This document shows positions 1 through 7,094 of a stretch of 26,773 nt of DNA, piece after piece. The translations under genes were made by a program, and so were the position numbers. The notes beneath the pieces are model-generated. The model saw nothing but the letters and a program-made list of their open reading frames with translations. It had not been told where the DNA came from and searched no databases. Position 1 is the stretch's first letter. Each line of letters begins with the position of its first letter. This DNA is from CAIMDX01 sp041652155 (GTDB lineage Bacteria; Patescibacteriota; Minisyncoccia; Minisyncoccales; JAQTVQ01), in contig JBAZHV010000014.1 in the NCBI GenBank assembly GCA_041652155.1, forward strand, positions 1 to 26,773. The letters run 5' to 3'.

Positions 1-1359
1 GGCCGTCCGATTTTTACCGCTATGCTTTCGCAGATAGAGAAGGGAGAAGCTCAAGGCATAATCTGCTGGAAGCTTGACCGTTTGGCCCGCAATCCGATTG
101 ATGGCGGCCAGATCAGCTGGTTTCTGCAAAGAGGAATAATTCAACACATCCAAACCCACGATAAAAGTTATTTGCCAACGGATAATGTTTTGATGATGAG
201 CGTAGAGTTTGGAATGGCCAATCAGTATATTTTGGATTTAAGCCAAAATACCAGCCGAGGATTGAGGGAAAAAGCACGGCAAGGAATTTATCCCGGTCAA
301 GCTCCGTTGGGATATATGAACGACAAAAGAACAAAAACTATCGCCTTGGACAGGAAACAGGCAAAAATAATAAAACAGGCGTTTGAGCTTTACGCTCAAA
401 ATGAATCGCGGCTGGAGGATATATCTTTATTCCTTGCCAAGAATGGCATTAAAACCGCCCCAAGCAGACGCTGGCAAAGCGAGGGCGGTAATTCCTTAAA
501 GAAAGACCAAATTTCGCGGCTTTTATCCAATCCTTTTTACTACGGATATTTTTACTATGGCGGCGAATTGCACGAAGGAAAACACCAGCCGATTATTACA
601 AAGAAACTTTTTGACAAAGTGCAGGCGGTTTTAAAAGAAAGGAGCAAGCCGCAAAGGGCAAAGATTGAACCGAAAGCATTATGCGGACTTTTTCAATGCG
701 GCGAATGCGGGATGATGGTAACTTGTGAATATCAGAAAGGCCATACCTATTACCGCTGTTCTAAAAAATCCAAGACTGTAAAATGTCGCCAGCCTTACAT
801 TAGGGAGGAGGAGCTAAACCACCAGCTATCCGATGAACTGCAAAAATTTTCTTTGCCCGAAGATTGGGCAAAAGAATTAAACAAAATGGCAGATCAAGAC
901 GAGCTAAACCTTGCCCAATCTTCGGCTGTCCTTATTCAAGAGACACGGGCAGAGCTTGCGGAGATAAATATCAAGCTAAAACGAGCGATTGATACTTACA
1001 TAGATCAGGATATTGAGAGGCCGGAATACTTGGAGAGGAGAGCGGAGCTGATGAGCCGGAAAAAGACCTTGGAGGAGAAAATAAGCGATCTTGAAAGAGG
1101 CCAGAATAATTGGCTCGAACCGTTGAGAGAATGGTTAAAAGACGCTCAAAATGTGGGTAAAATTGCCTTAAATGAGGATTTATCCGCCAAAAAATCATTC
1201 GCCAAAAAAATCTTCGGCTCGAACCTGTATTTATCCGCCAAAAAAATCAGCGGATTGCCCCGAACACAATGGGCGGCGTTAGCCGCCGCCCGTGAAAATT
1301 TAAGCGATTTCTCGCTAAGTTGTAAATTGGTGCCCGAGGTGGGAGTCGAACCCACATGA
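1..1359 (+). CDS. Large serine recombinase, 5'-truncated by window edge
   Basis: Site-specific recombinase of the large serine (resolvase/invertase) class, which integrates or excises mobile DNA. The frame is open from base 1, so the start and the catalytic serine lie outside the window. Visible parts in order: the end of the resolvase domain with the family motif W-K-L-D-R-L-A-R-N (residues about 24-32 of the visible frame), the recombinase DNA-binding domain (about 90-215, with G-x-x-P-L-G-Y), a zinc ribbon with CxxC (CGEC) and a second cysteine pair near 255-265, and a charged coiled-coil C-terminus. The last ten residues are encoded by the antisense of the tRNA-Leu 3' end, and the TGA stop lies in its T-arm region. 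This is the arrangement expected of an integrase whose element sits in a tRNA 3' end. The family is clear; the target site is inferred from position only. Confidence 0.93.
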   Translation, partial: GRPIFTAMLSQIEKGEAQGIICWKLDRLARNPIDGGQISWFLQRGIIQHIQTHDKSYLPTDNVLMMSVEFGMANQYILDLSQNTSRGLREKARQGIYPGQAPLGYMNDKRTKTIALDRKQAKIIKQAFELYAQNESRLEDISLFLAKNGIKTAPSRRWQSEGGNSLKKDQISRLLSNPFYYGYFYYGGELHEGKHQPIITKKLFDKVQAVLKERSKPQRAKIEPKALCGLFQCGECGMMVTCEYQKGHTYYRCSKKSKTVKCRQPYIREEELNHQLSDELQKFSLPEDWAKELNKMADQDELNLAQSSAVLIQETRAELAEINIKLKRAIDTYIDQDIERPEYLERRAELMSRKKTLEEKISDLERGQNNWLEPLREWLKDAQNVGKIALNEDLSAKKSFAKKIFGSNLYLSAKKISGLPRTQWAALAAARENLSDFSLSCKLVPEVGVEPT

Positions 1360-1411
1360 GTTGCCTCGCAGCATTTTAAGTGCTGTGTGTCTACCATTCC
1401 ACCACCCGGGC
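1328..1411 (-). tRNA. tRNA-Leu(UAA)
   Basis: Read on the minus strand it folds as a class II tRNA. The 7-bp acceptor stem has one G-U pair, the anticodon loop CTTAAAA gives anticodon UAA, a short variable arm (GAG/CTC stem) is present, and the T-loop is GGTTCGACTCC-like. CCA is encoded (TGG at 1328-1330 on the plus strand). The recombinase reading frame on the other strand runs 32 bp into this gene. Confidence 0.95.
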
Positions 1412-1429
1412 AGGGTGCGAGCGTAAAGC

Positions 1430-1473
1430 GCAAAACGAAAAGTGCAAAATATGTATTTTACGCTTTTCGCTTT
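1430..1473. repeat. Imperfect inverted repeat between two tRNA genes
   Basis: A/T-rich arms about 20 nt long around GAAAAG/CTTTTC pair with a few mismatches. It sits between tRNA-Cys (upstream on the minus strand) and tRNA-Leu. No U-run follows, so it may be a processing hairpin or chance structure rather than a terminator. Confidence 0.4.
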
Positions 1474-1485
1474 AAGTTTTACTCT

Positions 1486-1560
1486 TGGAGGCCAGGATGG
1501 GAATTGCACCCATGTATAACAGTTTTGCAGACTGTTGCCTTACTGCTTGGCTACCTGGCC
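1486..1560 (-). tRNA. tRNA-Cys(GCA)
   Basis: Minus-strand cloverleaf: acceptor stem GGCCAGG/CCTGGCC, anticodon loop CTGCAAA giving GCA, discriminator U and encoded CCA (TGG at 1486-1488 on the plus strand). It lies 10 bp beyond the end of rbfA and may be cotranscribed with the infB-rbfA genes, or have its own promoter inside them; no promoter was identified. Confidence 0.95.
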
Positions 1561-1570
1561 GGGATGATAA

Positions 1571-1945
1571 CTATTGTATATCACAATTATCGTCTTTTTT
1601 GCAGGGCTTCTCCCCTTTCTTGATGTCTGCCAGCAGTTCTTCTATCCTCGCCGCCTCCGCGACTTTTTTCTCTATGAAAAATTGCATCTTGGGAACCGGC
1701 CTCATTCTCAATTTTTTATTCAATATTTGCTGGAGATCATAGATGTCTCTTTCCAGAGATCGCAAAATTTCCTCGGTCTTTTCCTCGGGGAGAACGGAGA
1801 TATAAACATTGGCAACTTCCAGATTGGAAGGAACGTGCACTCTGGTTATGGTTGCCAGAACATCTGGTCCGAAATCAACCTCTTTTAAAAGGATATTGCC
1901 CAATTCCTGCTGTATCAAGCTTTGAATTTTTTCAACTCGCCACAT
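1571..1945 (-). CDS. rbfA: Ribosome-binding factor A
   Basis: RbfA binds the 30S subunit late in assembly and helps 16S rRNA 5'-end maturation. The 124-residue product has the normal family length and the single KH-like fold pattern. It has an N-terminal helix (R-V-E-K-I-Q-S-L-I-Q-Q-E-L), a T-I-T-R-V-H-V-P strand, then A-N-V-Y-I-S-V and the R-P-V-P-K-M-Q-F strand typical of RbfA. The last about 15 residues form a charged tail with two cysteines. It lies 28 bp downstream of infB on the same strand, the classical infB-rbfA order, so cotranscription is likely. The ATG at 1945 fits the family start. No clear Shine-Dalgarno precedes it, as is common in this window. Confidence 0.95.
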   Translation of the reverse strand: MWRVEKIQSLIQQELGNILLKEVDFGPDVLATITRVHVPSNLEVANVYISVLPEEKTEEILRSLERDIYDLQQILNKKLRMRPVPKMQFFIEKKVAEAARIEELLADIKKGEKPCKKDDNCDIQ

Positions 1946-1973
1946 CTTGGATATTTTCTATATGATTATGACT

Positions 1974-3518
1974 CTATAACCCTCTGTGCATCTCTTCCTT
2001 GTATAAAACCAACAGATCTCCCTCCTGCGCTCTGGTCTCGCTTTCGCACTGTATGGCGCATTCGGTGCCTTTCTTGGCTATCTCAACCGTTTTCTTGTTC
2101 GCCTGCAAGCTTAGCATGCGGCCATGGCCGATCTTTTGTTCTTCTTTCGGCTCGCCGCGCCATATCTCCAAACGGAAACCTTTTTTGAATTCTCCCTCGA
2201 TGATCTTTCCTCCGATGATCTGCCGGTTCTTTTCGGTCAAAAAGATGACCAATACTTTCATTTTGCCGACATCCGTCCTGACCATTTCCGGAGCCAGGCT
2301 TTTTTCCATCAACTCTCTGATCCTCTGGGAAAGTTCGTAAATGATCTGGAACTCATGGATCCTTATCTTTTCCTTCTCGGCCAAGAACTGGGCGATCTTA
2401 TTTGTCTTGACCCTGAAAGCAATGATAACGGCGCTAAGATTTTTAGCCAGCCTGATATCCGATTCGTTTATATCTCCCACTTCGGCCTTGACCAGCCTCA
2501 ACGCGACCTTATCCTGCGGCAAGGTTTTTAATATTTCTTTGATGGCTTCCAAAGAACCTAAAAAGTCCACTTTTAATATCACGTTCAATATTGTTTTTCC
2601 CAGCCCGGTAACTTCCGTCTTGATATCTACGCCTCTTTCCGCTTTTTTAACATTTGCTTGGGCCTCGTCCAAATCTTTGTAGATTTTCACTTCCTCCCCT
2701 ACCCAAGGAACTTGTTCAAATCCGATAACGACAACAGGATCTCCCGGCAAGGCTTCTTTGACATTCTCGCCCAAGAAATTTTCCAAGATCTTAATGCGTC
2801 CGGCGGCGGAATCCGCGCCGATGAATAAGCCCGGAGCAAATTTCCCTTCCTGTATCAACAAGGTAGCGGTAGGACCGCGTTTGGAATCCTGGTAAGACTC
2901 GATGACAACGGCTTTCGCCGGTTTGGTGATATCCGCTTTCATCTCGGCCATTTCGGCCATCAATAAGATCAGCTCCAGCAAATCAGCCACCCCCTTTCCG
3001 GTCTTGGCAGACATTTCGACGGCCGGAACATCTCCGCCCATGGATTCGGTCAGCACATCTTCTTTCGCCAATTGGCTTTTTACTTTATCCGGATTAGCGT
3101 CGGGTTTATCTATTTTGTTCAAAGCGACTATGATCGGCAATCCGGCTTCTTTGGCATGTTTGATAGCCTCTTTGGTTTGGGGCTTGATGCCTTCGGCGCT
3201 GTCTATGACCAAAATGGCAAAATCGGCCGCTTTCGCGCCGCGCGATCTGATCGCCGAAAAAGATTCGTGTCCGGGAGTGTCTATAAATGTGATCTTCCGA
3301 TTTTCCTCCGTTTTCTTCTTGGATGCGGAAGGAACCGTTATCTGGTAAGCGCCCACGTGCTGCGTGATGCCGCCTGATTCTCTGGCTAACGTGCCAAAAT
3401 CCTTGACAGCCATTAGCAAGGAAGTTTTTCCGTGATCGATATGCCCCATCACCACCACTACCGGAGGACGAGATATCAAATTGTCATTTTTAACTTTTTT
3501 GGTTGATTTTCTGGGCAT
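1974..3518 (-). CDS. infB: Translation initiation factor IF-2 (short form)
   Basis: GTPase that brings initiator tRNA to the 30S subunit and promotes subunit joining. The G domain starts almost at once: G1 motif GHIDHGKT at residues 25-32, switch II DTPGH at 80-84, NKID at 134-137 and a SAK motif (S-A-K-T-G-K-G) near 170. These are followed by IF2 domain II, the IF2-specific domain III (about 300-400) and the C-terminal fMet-tRNA-binding barrel. At 514 residues it lacks the long lysine/alanine-rich N-terminal domain of model bacteria and keeps only about 20 basic residues. Short IF2 is seen in streamlined genomes, so this is probably not a truncation. The order DUF4446 gene, infB, rbfA is collinear on the minus strand with gaps of about 25-30 bp, suggesting one transcript. 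Confidence 0.97.
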   Translation of the reverse strand: MPRKSTKKVKNDNLISRPPVVVVMGHIDHGKTSLLMAVKDFGTLARESGGITQHVGAYQITVPSASKKKTEENRKITFIDTPGHESFSAIRSRGAKAADFAILVIDSAEGIKPQTKEAIKHAKEAGLPIIVALNKIDKPDANPDKVKSQLAKEDVLTESMGGDVPAVEMSAKTGKGVADLLELILLMAEMAEMKADITKPAKAVVIESYQDSKRGPTATLLIQEGKFAPGLFIGADSAAGRIKILENFLGENVKEALPGDPVVVIGFEQVPWVGEEVKIYKDLDEAQANVKKAERGVDIKTEVTGLGKTILNVILKVDFLGSLEAIKEILKTLPQDKVALRLVKAEVGDINESDIRLAKNLSAVIIAFRVKTNKIAQFLAEKEKIRIHEFQIIYELSQRIRELMEKSLAPEMVRTDVGKMKVLVIFLTEKNRQIIGGKIIEGEFKKGFRLEIWRGEPKEEQKIGHGRMLSLQANKKTVEIAKKGTECAIQCESETRAQEGDLLVLYKEEMHRGL

Positions 3519-3542
3519 TTAAAATATATTCGCTGATTAGAA

Positions 3543-3923
3543 TTAAGATTCTGTAAAATTTTTGGCTTGTTCTACCGCTTGCTTCTCCTCTTCGGAAAGC
3601 TGGTAAGTGGAAGCGCCTTTCGCCAGAGGCTTGGCAAAGATACGGTTGCCTTGCCTGCTGCTTAATGAAGTGATGATAAATCCGTTGTTATTCTTGTCCA
3701 GCAGAGCAAGGGAAAAACTTTGGTCTCCCCCCATTTCTTTGAAAGGGTTGAATCTGACGAGCCCAAGCTTTTGAAAAAAACACTGTTCCGCCTTTTCAAG
3801 CTTATCCAATCTGGCCGATAACTCCCCTATCTTGTCCTCAAGATTTTTAAAAATCACCAGAGCTTGCTCTAAATTCTCAGGCGGCAATTCTTCCTTGTTT
3901 TGCTTTTTTGGAAAATTGAACAT
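3543..3923 (-). CDS. DUF4446 family protein
   Basis: A 126-residue protein of unknown function. The C-terminal half matches the DUF4446 pattern: N-P-F-K-E-M-G-G-D-Q-S-F-S-L-A-L-L-D near residues 60-77, then N-G-F-I-I-T-S-L-S-S-R and a K-x-L-A-K-G-x-S-x-Y-x-L-S-E-E-E tail. The N-terminal half (about 12-50) is a predicted coiled coil. Family members commonly start with a membrane helix before the coil. None is present here, so this copy looks soluble or is anchored through a partner. It lies 24 bp upstream of infB and is probably cotranscribed. Family assignment is good; function is unknown. Confidence 0.85.
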   Translation of the reverse strand: MFNFPKKQNKEELPPENLEQALVIFKNLEDKIGELSARLDKLEKAEQCFFQKLGLVRFNPFKEMGGDQSFSLALLDKNNNGFIITSLSSRQGNRIFAKPLAKGASTYQLSEEEKQAVEQAKNFTES

Positions 3924-4016
3924 TCGGCTAAACTAAAATTTTTAGGGAAATTCCCGGACGTGCCGCTCCCTATTGATTATTTGAAAGCCAGTCCGTGGCA
4001 AGACCCGCCTTCGCTC

Positions 4017-4036
4017 CCTGTCTGCCGACAGGCAGG
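4017..4036. repeat. Dispersed GC-rich palindrome, degenerate copy
   Basis: CCTGTCTGCCGACAGGCAGG is a near-palindrome (one wobble, one mismatch). It differs at two positions from the perfect palindrome at 17314-17333. It lies in the spacer between the DUF4446 gene and tRNA-Ser. Such intergenic palindromes recur in Parcubacteria-type genomes; that statement is from general knowledge, not from this window alone. Confidence 0.6.
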
Positions 4037-4062
4037 CCGCGGGAGCTCCGGCGCGGTAAAAG

Positions 4063-4148
4063 CGGCGGGAAGAGGATTTGAACCTCTGATACCTTTAGGG
4101 TATACCGCATTTCGAGGGCGGCCCATTCAACCGCTCTGGCATCCCGCC
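4063..4148 (-). tRNA. tRNA-Ser(CGA)
   Basis: Class II minus-strand tRNA: acceptor GGCGGGA/TCCCGCC, discriminator G, long variable arm (TATACC/GGTAT) and T-arm AGAGG/CCTCT. The anticodon loop CTCGAAA reads anticodon CGA. CCA is not encoded. The anticodon stem CCGCC/TGCGG has a C-U mismatch at the closing pair 31-39, which is unusual but leaves four good pairs. Confidence 0.92.
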
Positions 4149-4256
4149 AAGTTACAACAAAAAACTAGCCTTTGATTTTTAAATATGATTTAAAGTACCA
4201 TTTTATCGGCTTAAAATCAACTAAAAAAGCTTGGAACAGATATTTCCGGCTAAATG

Positions 4257-5222
4257 CTATAAAACGGGAAAATCGTTATCGTAGTCGATCTCTCCGGGCA
4301 GAATGAAAGGTACGGCCCTGCCAACGGTATGAACCAGAAAATTTGAAACTCTTCCTTTCAATATCTTCGGGTAGAAGAAGGACTCCGTCTCGTCGCGATA
4401 AGACCCGAAATCGGGAAAATCTTTTAAGAGGATGTTCGCCGCTTTCAACCCCCAGATCAATCCTCCGCCAGACCAAGGTTTGGCCAAGCCGGCGGCGTCT
4501 CCGCAAAGAGTAGCCTCTCCGTCTTTTTTGGGAAGGACCAATCCGCTGGGCACCAGGGCCGCCGGAAATTTGCTGTCTCCCCCGAACGGGATATCCCTGT
4601 CTTTCAAAAATTGTTTGAGCTGGGACAGAGCGGTTTCGGGAGACTCAAGTATCCCCCACTCCGTTTCTCCTCCTTTTGGTATGCGCCAGCAAAAACCATT
4701 TCTGGTCGGCCAGGTTTCGACGAAAGAAGAACTGTCTTGCGCTTCCTGAAAAAATTGTACGCCCAGCCTGAAAGCGGGGTTGGGCAGTCCCAAGTTTTTG
4801 CGGACATTGGAAAGAGCTCCGTCGCAACCGATAATTTTATCAAAACCTTGCGGCAGTTCTTTGGCGTCTTTTTCAAAAAATACTTCCGCGCCCAATCCCA
4901 AAGCCAATTCCAAAAGCTTGTCCAAAAGCATCGGCTTGGAAAGAACCAAATGGTGAGGTTTAAAATTAAGCTGGATGGTTTTTCCTCTGAAATGGATGCG
5001 GCAGCCGGATATCACATTTTCGATACAGCCATCGGGCAAAGGGATGGAATCCTTGATCCTTTCCGAAACCAAAGTCGAGCAGGCCTTAAGCCGGCTCCCC
5101 TCTTTGGATCTTTTTTCGTAAACAAAAACCTTATGGCCTTTAAGGCCCAGTTGCCAAGCCAAATACAACCCGATCACTCCGGCCCCAACGATCAAAGTTT
5201 TTTGGGAATTGTCAGATGTCAA
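4257..5222 (-). CDS. FAD-dependent oxidoreductase, geranylgeranyl-reductase-like
   Basis: Flavoprotein of the p-hydroxybenzoate hydroxylase fold, geranylgeranyl reductase branch. This family reduces isoprenoid or hydroxylates aromatic substrates; the substrate here is unknown. An N-terminal FAD-binding GxGxxG (G-A-G-V-I-G, residues 13-18) is followed by an acidic residue at the end of strand 2 (V-Y-E-K). The second FAD motif G-C-D-G-A-L-S-N-V-R is near 135 and the diagnostic L-C-G-D-A-A-G-L-A-K-P-W-S-G-G-G about 240-255. At 321 residues it is somewhat shorter than typical family members (about 350-400). The ATG lies 15 bp after the stop of the FAD-synthetase-like gene, so cofactor synthesis and use are probably cotranscribed. 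CPR bacteria usually make no quinones, so the reaction is an open question. Confidence 0.85.
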   Translation of the reverse strand: MTSDNSQKTLIVGAGVIGLYLAWQLGLKGHKVFVYEKRSKEGSRLKACSTLVSERIKDSIPLPDGCIENVISGCRIHFRGKTIQLNFKPHHLVLSKPMLLDKLLELALGLGAEVFFEKDAKELPQGFDKIIGCDGALSNVRKNLGLPNPAFRLGVQFFQEAQDSSSFVETWPTRNGFCWRIPKGGETEWGILESPETALSQLKQFLKDRDIPFGGDSKFPAALVPSGLVLPKKDGEATLCGDAAGLAKPWSGGGLIWGLKAANILLKDFPDFGSYRDETESFFYPKILKGRVSNFLVHTVGRAVPFILPGEIDYDNDFPVL

Positions 5223-5237
5223 AATAAAAACGAAAAA

Positions 5238-5660
5238 TTAAACTTCTCTGCACGTCCGGTTGATAATTCCTGAATGATACTTCTCCGGTTCGAACGGCTC
5301 CATCCGATAAATTTCCGTTTTCAGACCGAGCTTTTTGATCTCATCTTGTAAACCGTCGGTGTAAGTTCTTTGATCGTAACCCAAACAGATAACGTCAGGA
5401 CAAACTTGCTTGATCACGAGATAAGGATCGCTCCCTTCATTGCCAAGGAGAACCTCATCAACCAAGCCGGTCTCCGCTATCTCTGCCAATCTCTCGTTCT
5501 CATTTTTAAACGGCGAATGGTTCTTTACTTTCTTAACCGTCGAATCCCTGGCAACTATTGCGGAGAGATGGTCCCCTCTCTCCTTGGCCTGTTCCAAAAA
5601 ATTTATATGCCCGGGATGGACGCCATCAAAAGTTCCGAACACCAAAACTTTTTTGGCCAT
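5238..5660 (-). CDS. Adenylyltransferase, RibL-type FAD synthetase-like
   Basis: Small nucleotidyltransferase (140 residues) with the cytidylyltransferase-like fold. The nucleotide-binding signature G-T-F-D-G-V-H-P-G-H-I-N-F-L is at 8-21 (HxGH included). V-A-R-D-S-T-V (about 36-42) and L-G-Y-D-Q (about 93-97) closely resemble archaeal FAD synthetase RibL, which adenylates FMN to FAD. The usual last motif (ISSTxIR) is replaced by H-S-G-I-I-N-R near the end. A glycerol-3-phosphate or other cytidylyltransferase is the main alternative. The ATG overlaps the upstream stop as TAATG, so translation is probably coupled. The next gene encodes an FAD-dependent reductase, which favours the FAD reading. 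Confidence 0.82.
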   Translation of the reverse strand: MAKKVLVFGTFDGVHPGHINFLEQAKERGDHLSAIVARDSTVKKVKNHSPFKNENERLAEIAETGLVDEVLLGNEGSDPYLVIKQVCPDVICLGYDQRTYTDGLQDEIKKLGLKTEIYRMEPFEPEKYHSGIINRTCREV

Positions 5661-7000
5661 TAGAAATCGATGTTCATAACTATATCTTTTTCTTCGTCTC
5701 CTCCGTCATCAACTAAATTCTGTTCCGCCCCTTTCTGTCCGATGGAATAAATAATTTTCTTTTCGAGAGAATATTTTAACGCCTCTCCACTAAAAGGATC
5801 TTTTGGAACTTCCGGCAAATAATCCGGAACAAGAACATCCAAAGAATCTGCCAAACGGCCCTTATCCTGTTGGTACGCTTTCAGCGCCAACAACGATCTT
5901 GTCATGACTAGTTGAGATTGGGAACTACACGAAGCTAGGCGCGCGCCGCTCATATTGGCAACTGTCATGCCGTAAAGAACCAACCCCCCGTAATTGGGAT
6001 AAAAACGCGAAATAGGCTGGAGGTTCCAAGCGCTTGCGGTTTTCCCCACCATATAGTCGGACAAAAGGCTGGAATCGCAAGCGGCCTTAATTGCTTCAAC
6101 AACTTTACGCTCCTCTTCAGCAAAAAGCTTTTTGGTTTTATTGGGCTGAAGATAAAATTTATTCGTGAATATTCTTTCTGTTATGGGGTCTACTTTCGGC
6201 CCATCGGCCATATTGATGGAGTAGATAGATAAAAGTCCGCTTGTCGTAATCTTGCCTGAAGATAAATCGTCTACCAAATTTCTCATTTCAAAATAACTGG
6301 CTTTTCCAAAAGTTAGAACCAACACCTCGCCATCGTTGTTTTCAAGCTCTCCCACCTTTTGAGAATACCTCAGAAGATCGGCCGAAGAAAAATCAGAACC
6401 TTTAATTATGTCCCGAACAGCTTTTGTCCCGATCCCCTCAAGCGCAATCGCCACAAGGACATCTACTCTGCCCGGCCTCCCGGATTTTATCTTCTGGGCG
6501 ATCTCAAAAATCTTAAAAGCGGCCTCAATGGCTTTTTCGTTCTCCCCTTTTTGTAGCAGATAGTAAGGCTGTAAAGAGGAAAGATACAAAATCGCCTGGT
6601 CGTTATATACAACATTAAAAATGGAAGATTTTTCCGGATCGGCATAATCCGGATTTACGAAATACTGTTTGGACAACACCCTGTCGATAACCGCAAAATT
6701 TTCCTTATTGGCCTGACCCGTCTCCTTTAAACATTTTTCATCTGTGAAGCATTGTTCTCTGCCGAGGCCTCCCTCCGGATATTTAACTTCATCGCCTTTC
6801 TCCAAAGATATAAAATCGTAATAAGCGTTCTGCTCCTGTGGGACCACCATCTTTTCAAAGGTCAGGTCGCTATCGTCTATCGGCTTTATGTCTCTAAAAA
6901 AGACTCCTAGTATTTGGCTAGGGAAAAAGAAAAGAAGGGCCAGGACGATTATTATAAAAAAGATTATGGAAATTATGATCTTCTTTTTGGATAACTTCAT
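5660..7000 (-). CDS. Membrane-anchored protein of unknown function
   Basis: A 446-residue protein with a basic N-terminus (K-L-S-K-K-K) and one strong hydrophobic helix at about 8-30. No lipobox cysteine follows, so it is probably an uncleaved anchor with a large extracytoplasmic part. The middle is helical with repeat-like segments (G-E-N-E-K-A-I-E-A-A-F-K-I-F near 160, TPR-like). The C-terminus carries A-L-K-A-Y-Q-Q-D-K-G-R-L-A-D-S-L-D, then L-V-P-D-Y-L-P-E-V-P-K-D-P-F-S-G. This module (helix, YLPxxPxDPF) also occurs in pilin-like and uncharacterised exported proteins of other bacteria. It is the first gene of the operon with the FAD-synthetase-like gene (1-nt overlap). I do not recognise a specific function. 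Confidence 0.8.
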   Translation of the reverse strand: MKLSKKKIIISIIFFIIIVLALLFFFPSQILGVFFRDIKPIDDSDLTFEKMVVPQEQNAYYDFISLEKGDEVKYPEGGLGREQCFTDEKCLKETGQANKENFAVIDRVLSKQYFVNPDYADPEKSSIFNVVYNDQAILYLSSLQPYYLLQKGENEKAIEAAFKIFEIAQKIKSGRPGRVDVLVAIALEGIGTKAVRDIIKGSDFSSADLLRYSQKVGELENNDGEVLVLTFGKASYFEMRNLVDDLSSGKITTSGLLSIYSINMADGPKVDPITERIFTNKFYLQPNKTKKLFAEEERKVVEAIKAACDSSLLSDYMVGKTASAWNLQPISRFYPNYGGLVLYGMTVANMSGARLASCSSQSQLVMTRSLLALKAYQQDKGRLADSLDVLVPDYLPEVPKDPFSGEALKYSLEKKIIYSIGQKGAEQNLVDDGGDEEKDIVMNIDF

Positions 7001-7066
7001 AACCGAATTTATGCTTAATAATTATTTGACGGATATTTTTTATTTTATCTTATTTCCTCCGGCTCT

Positions 7067-7094
7067 GCGAGGACTGGACGGATCAGTCCCTCGC
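7067..7094 (-). other. Hairpin at the end of the phosphate transporter gene
   Basis: GCGAGGACTG and CAGTCCCTCGC pair around a 7-nt loop with one bulged base. The structure overlaps the PiT stop codon. The sequence beyond it on the minus strand is A-rich rather than U-rich, so it is a weak terminator candidate or a mRNA 3'-end stabiliser. Confidence 0.4.

Noticed and set aside
1387..1742. Plus-strand open frames across tRNA-Cys and rbfA
   Set aside because: They read the antisense of the tRNA and of rbfA; no independent support.
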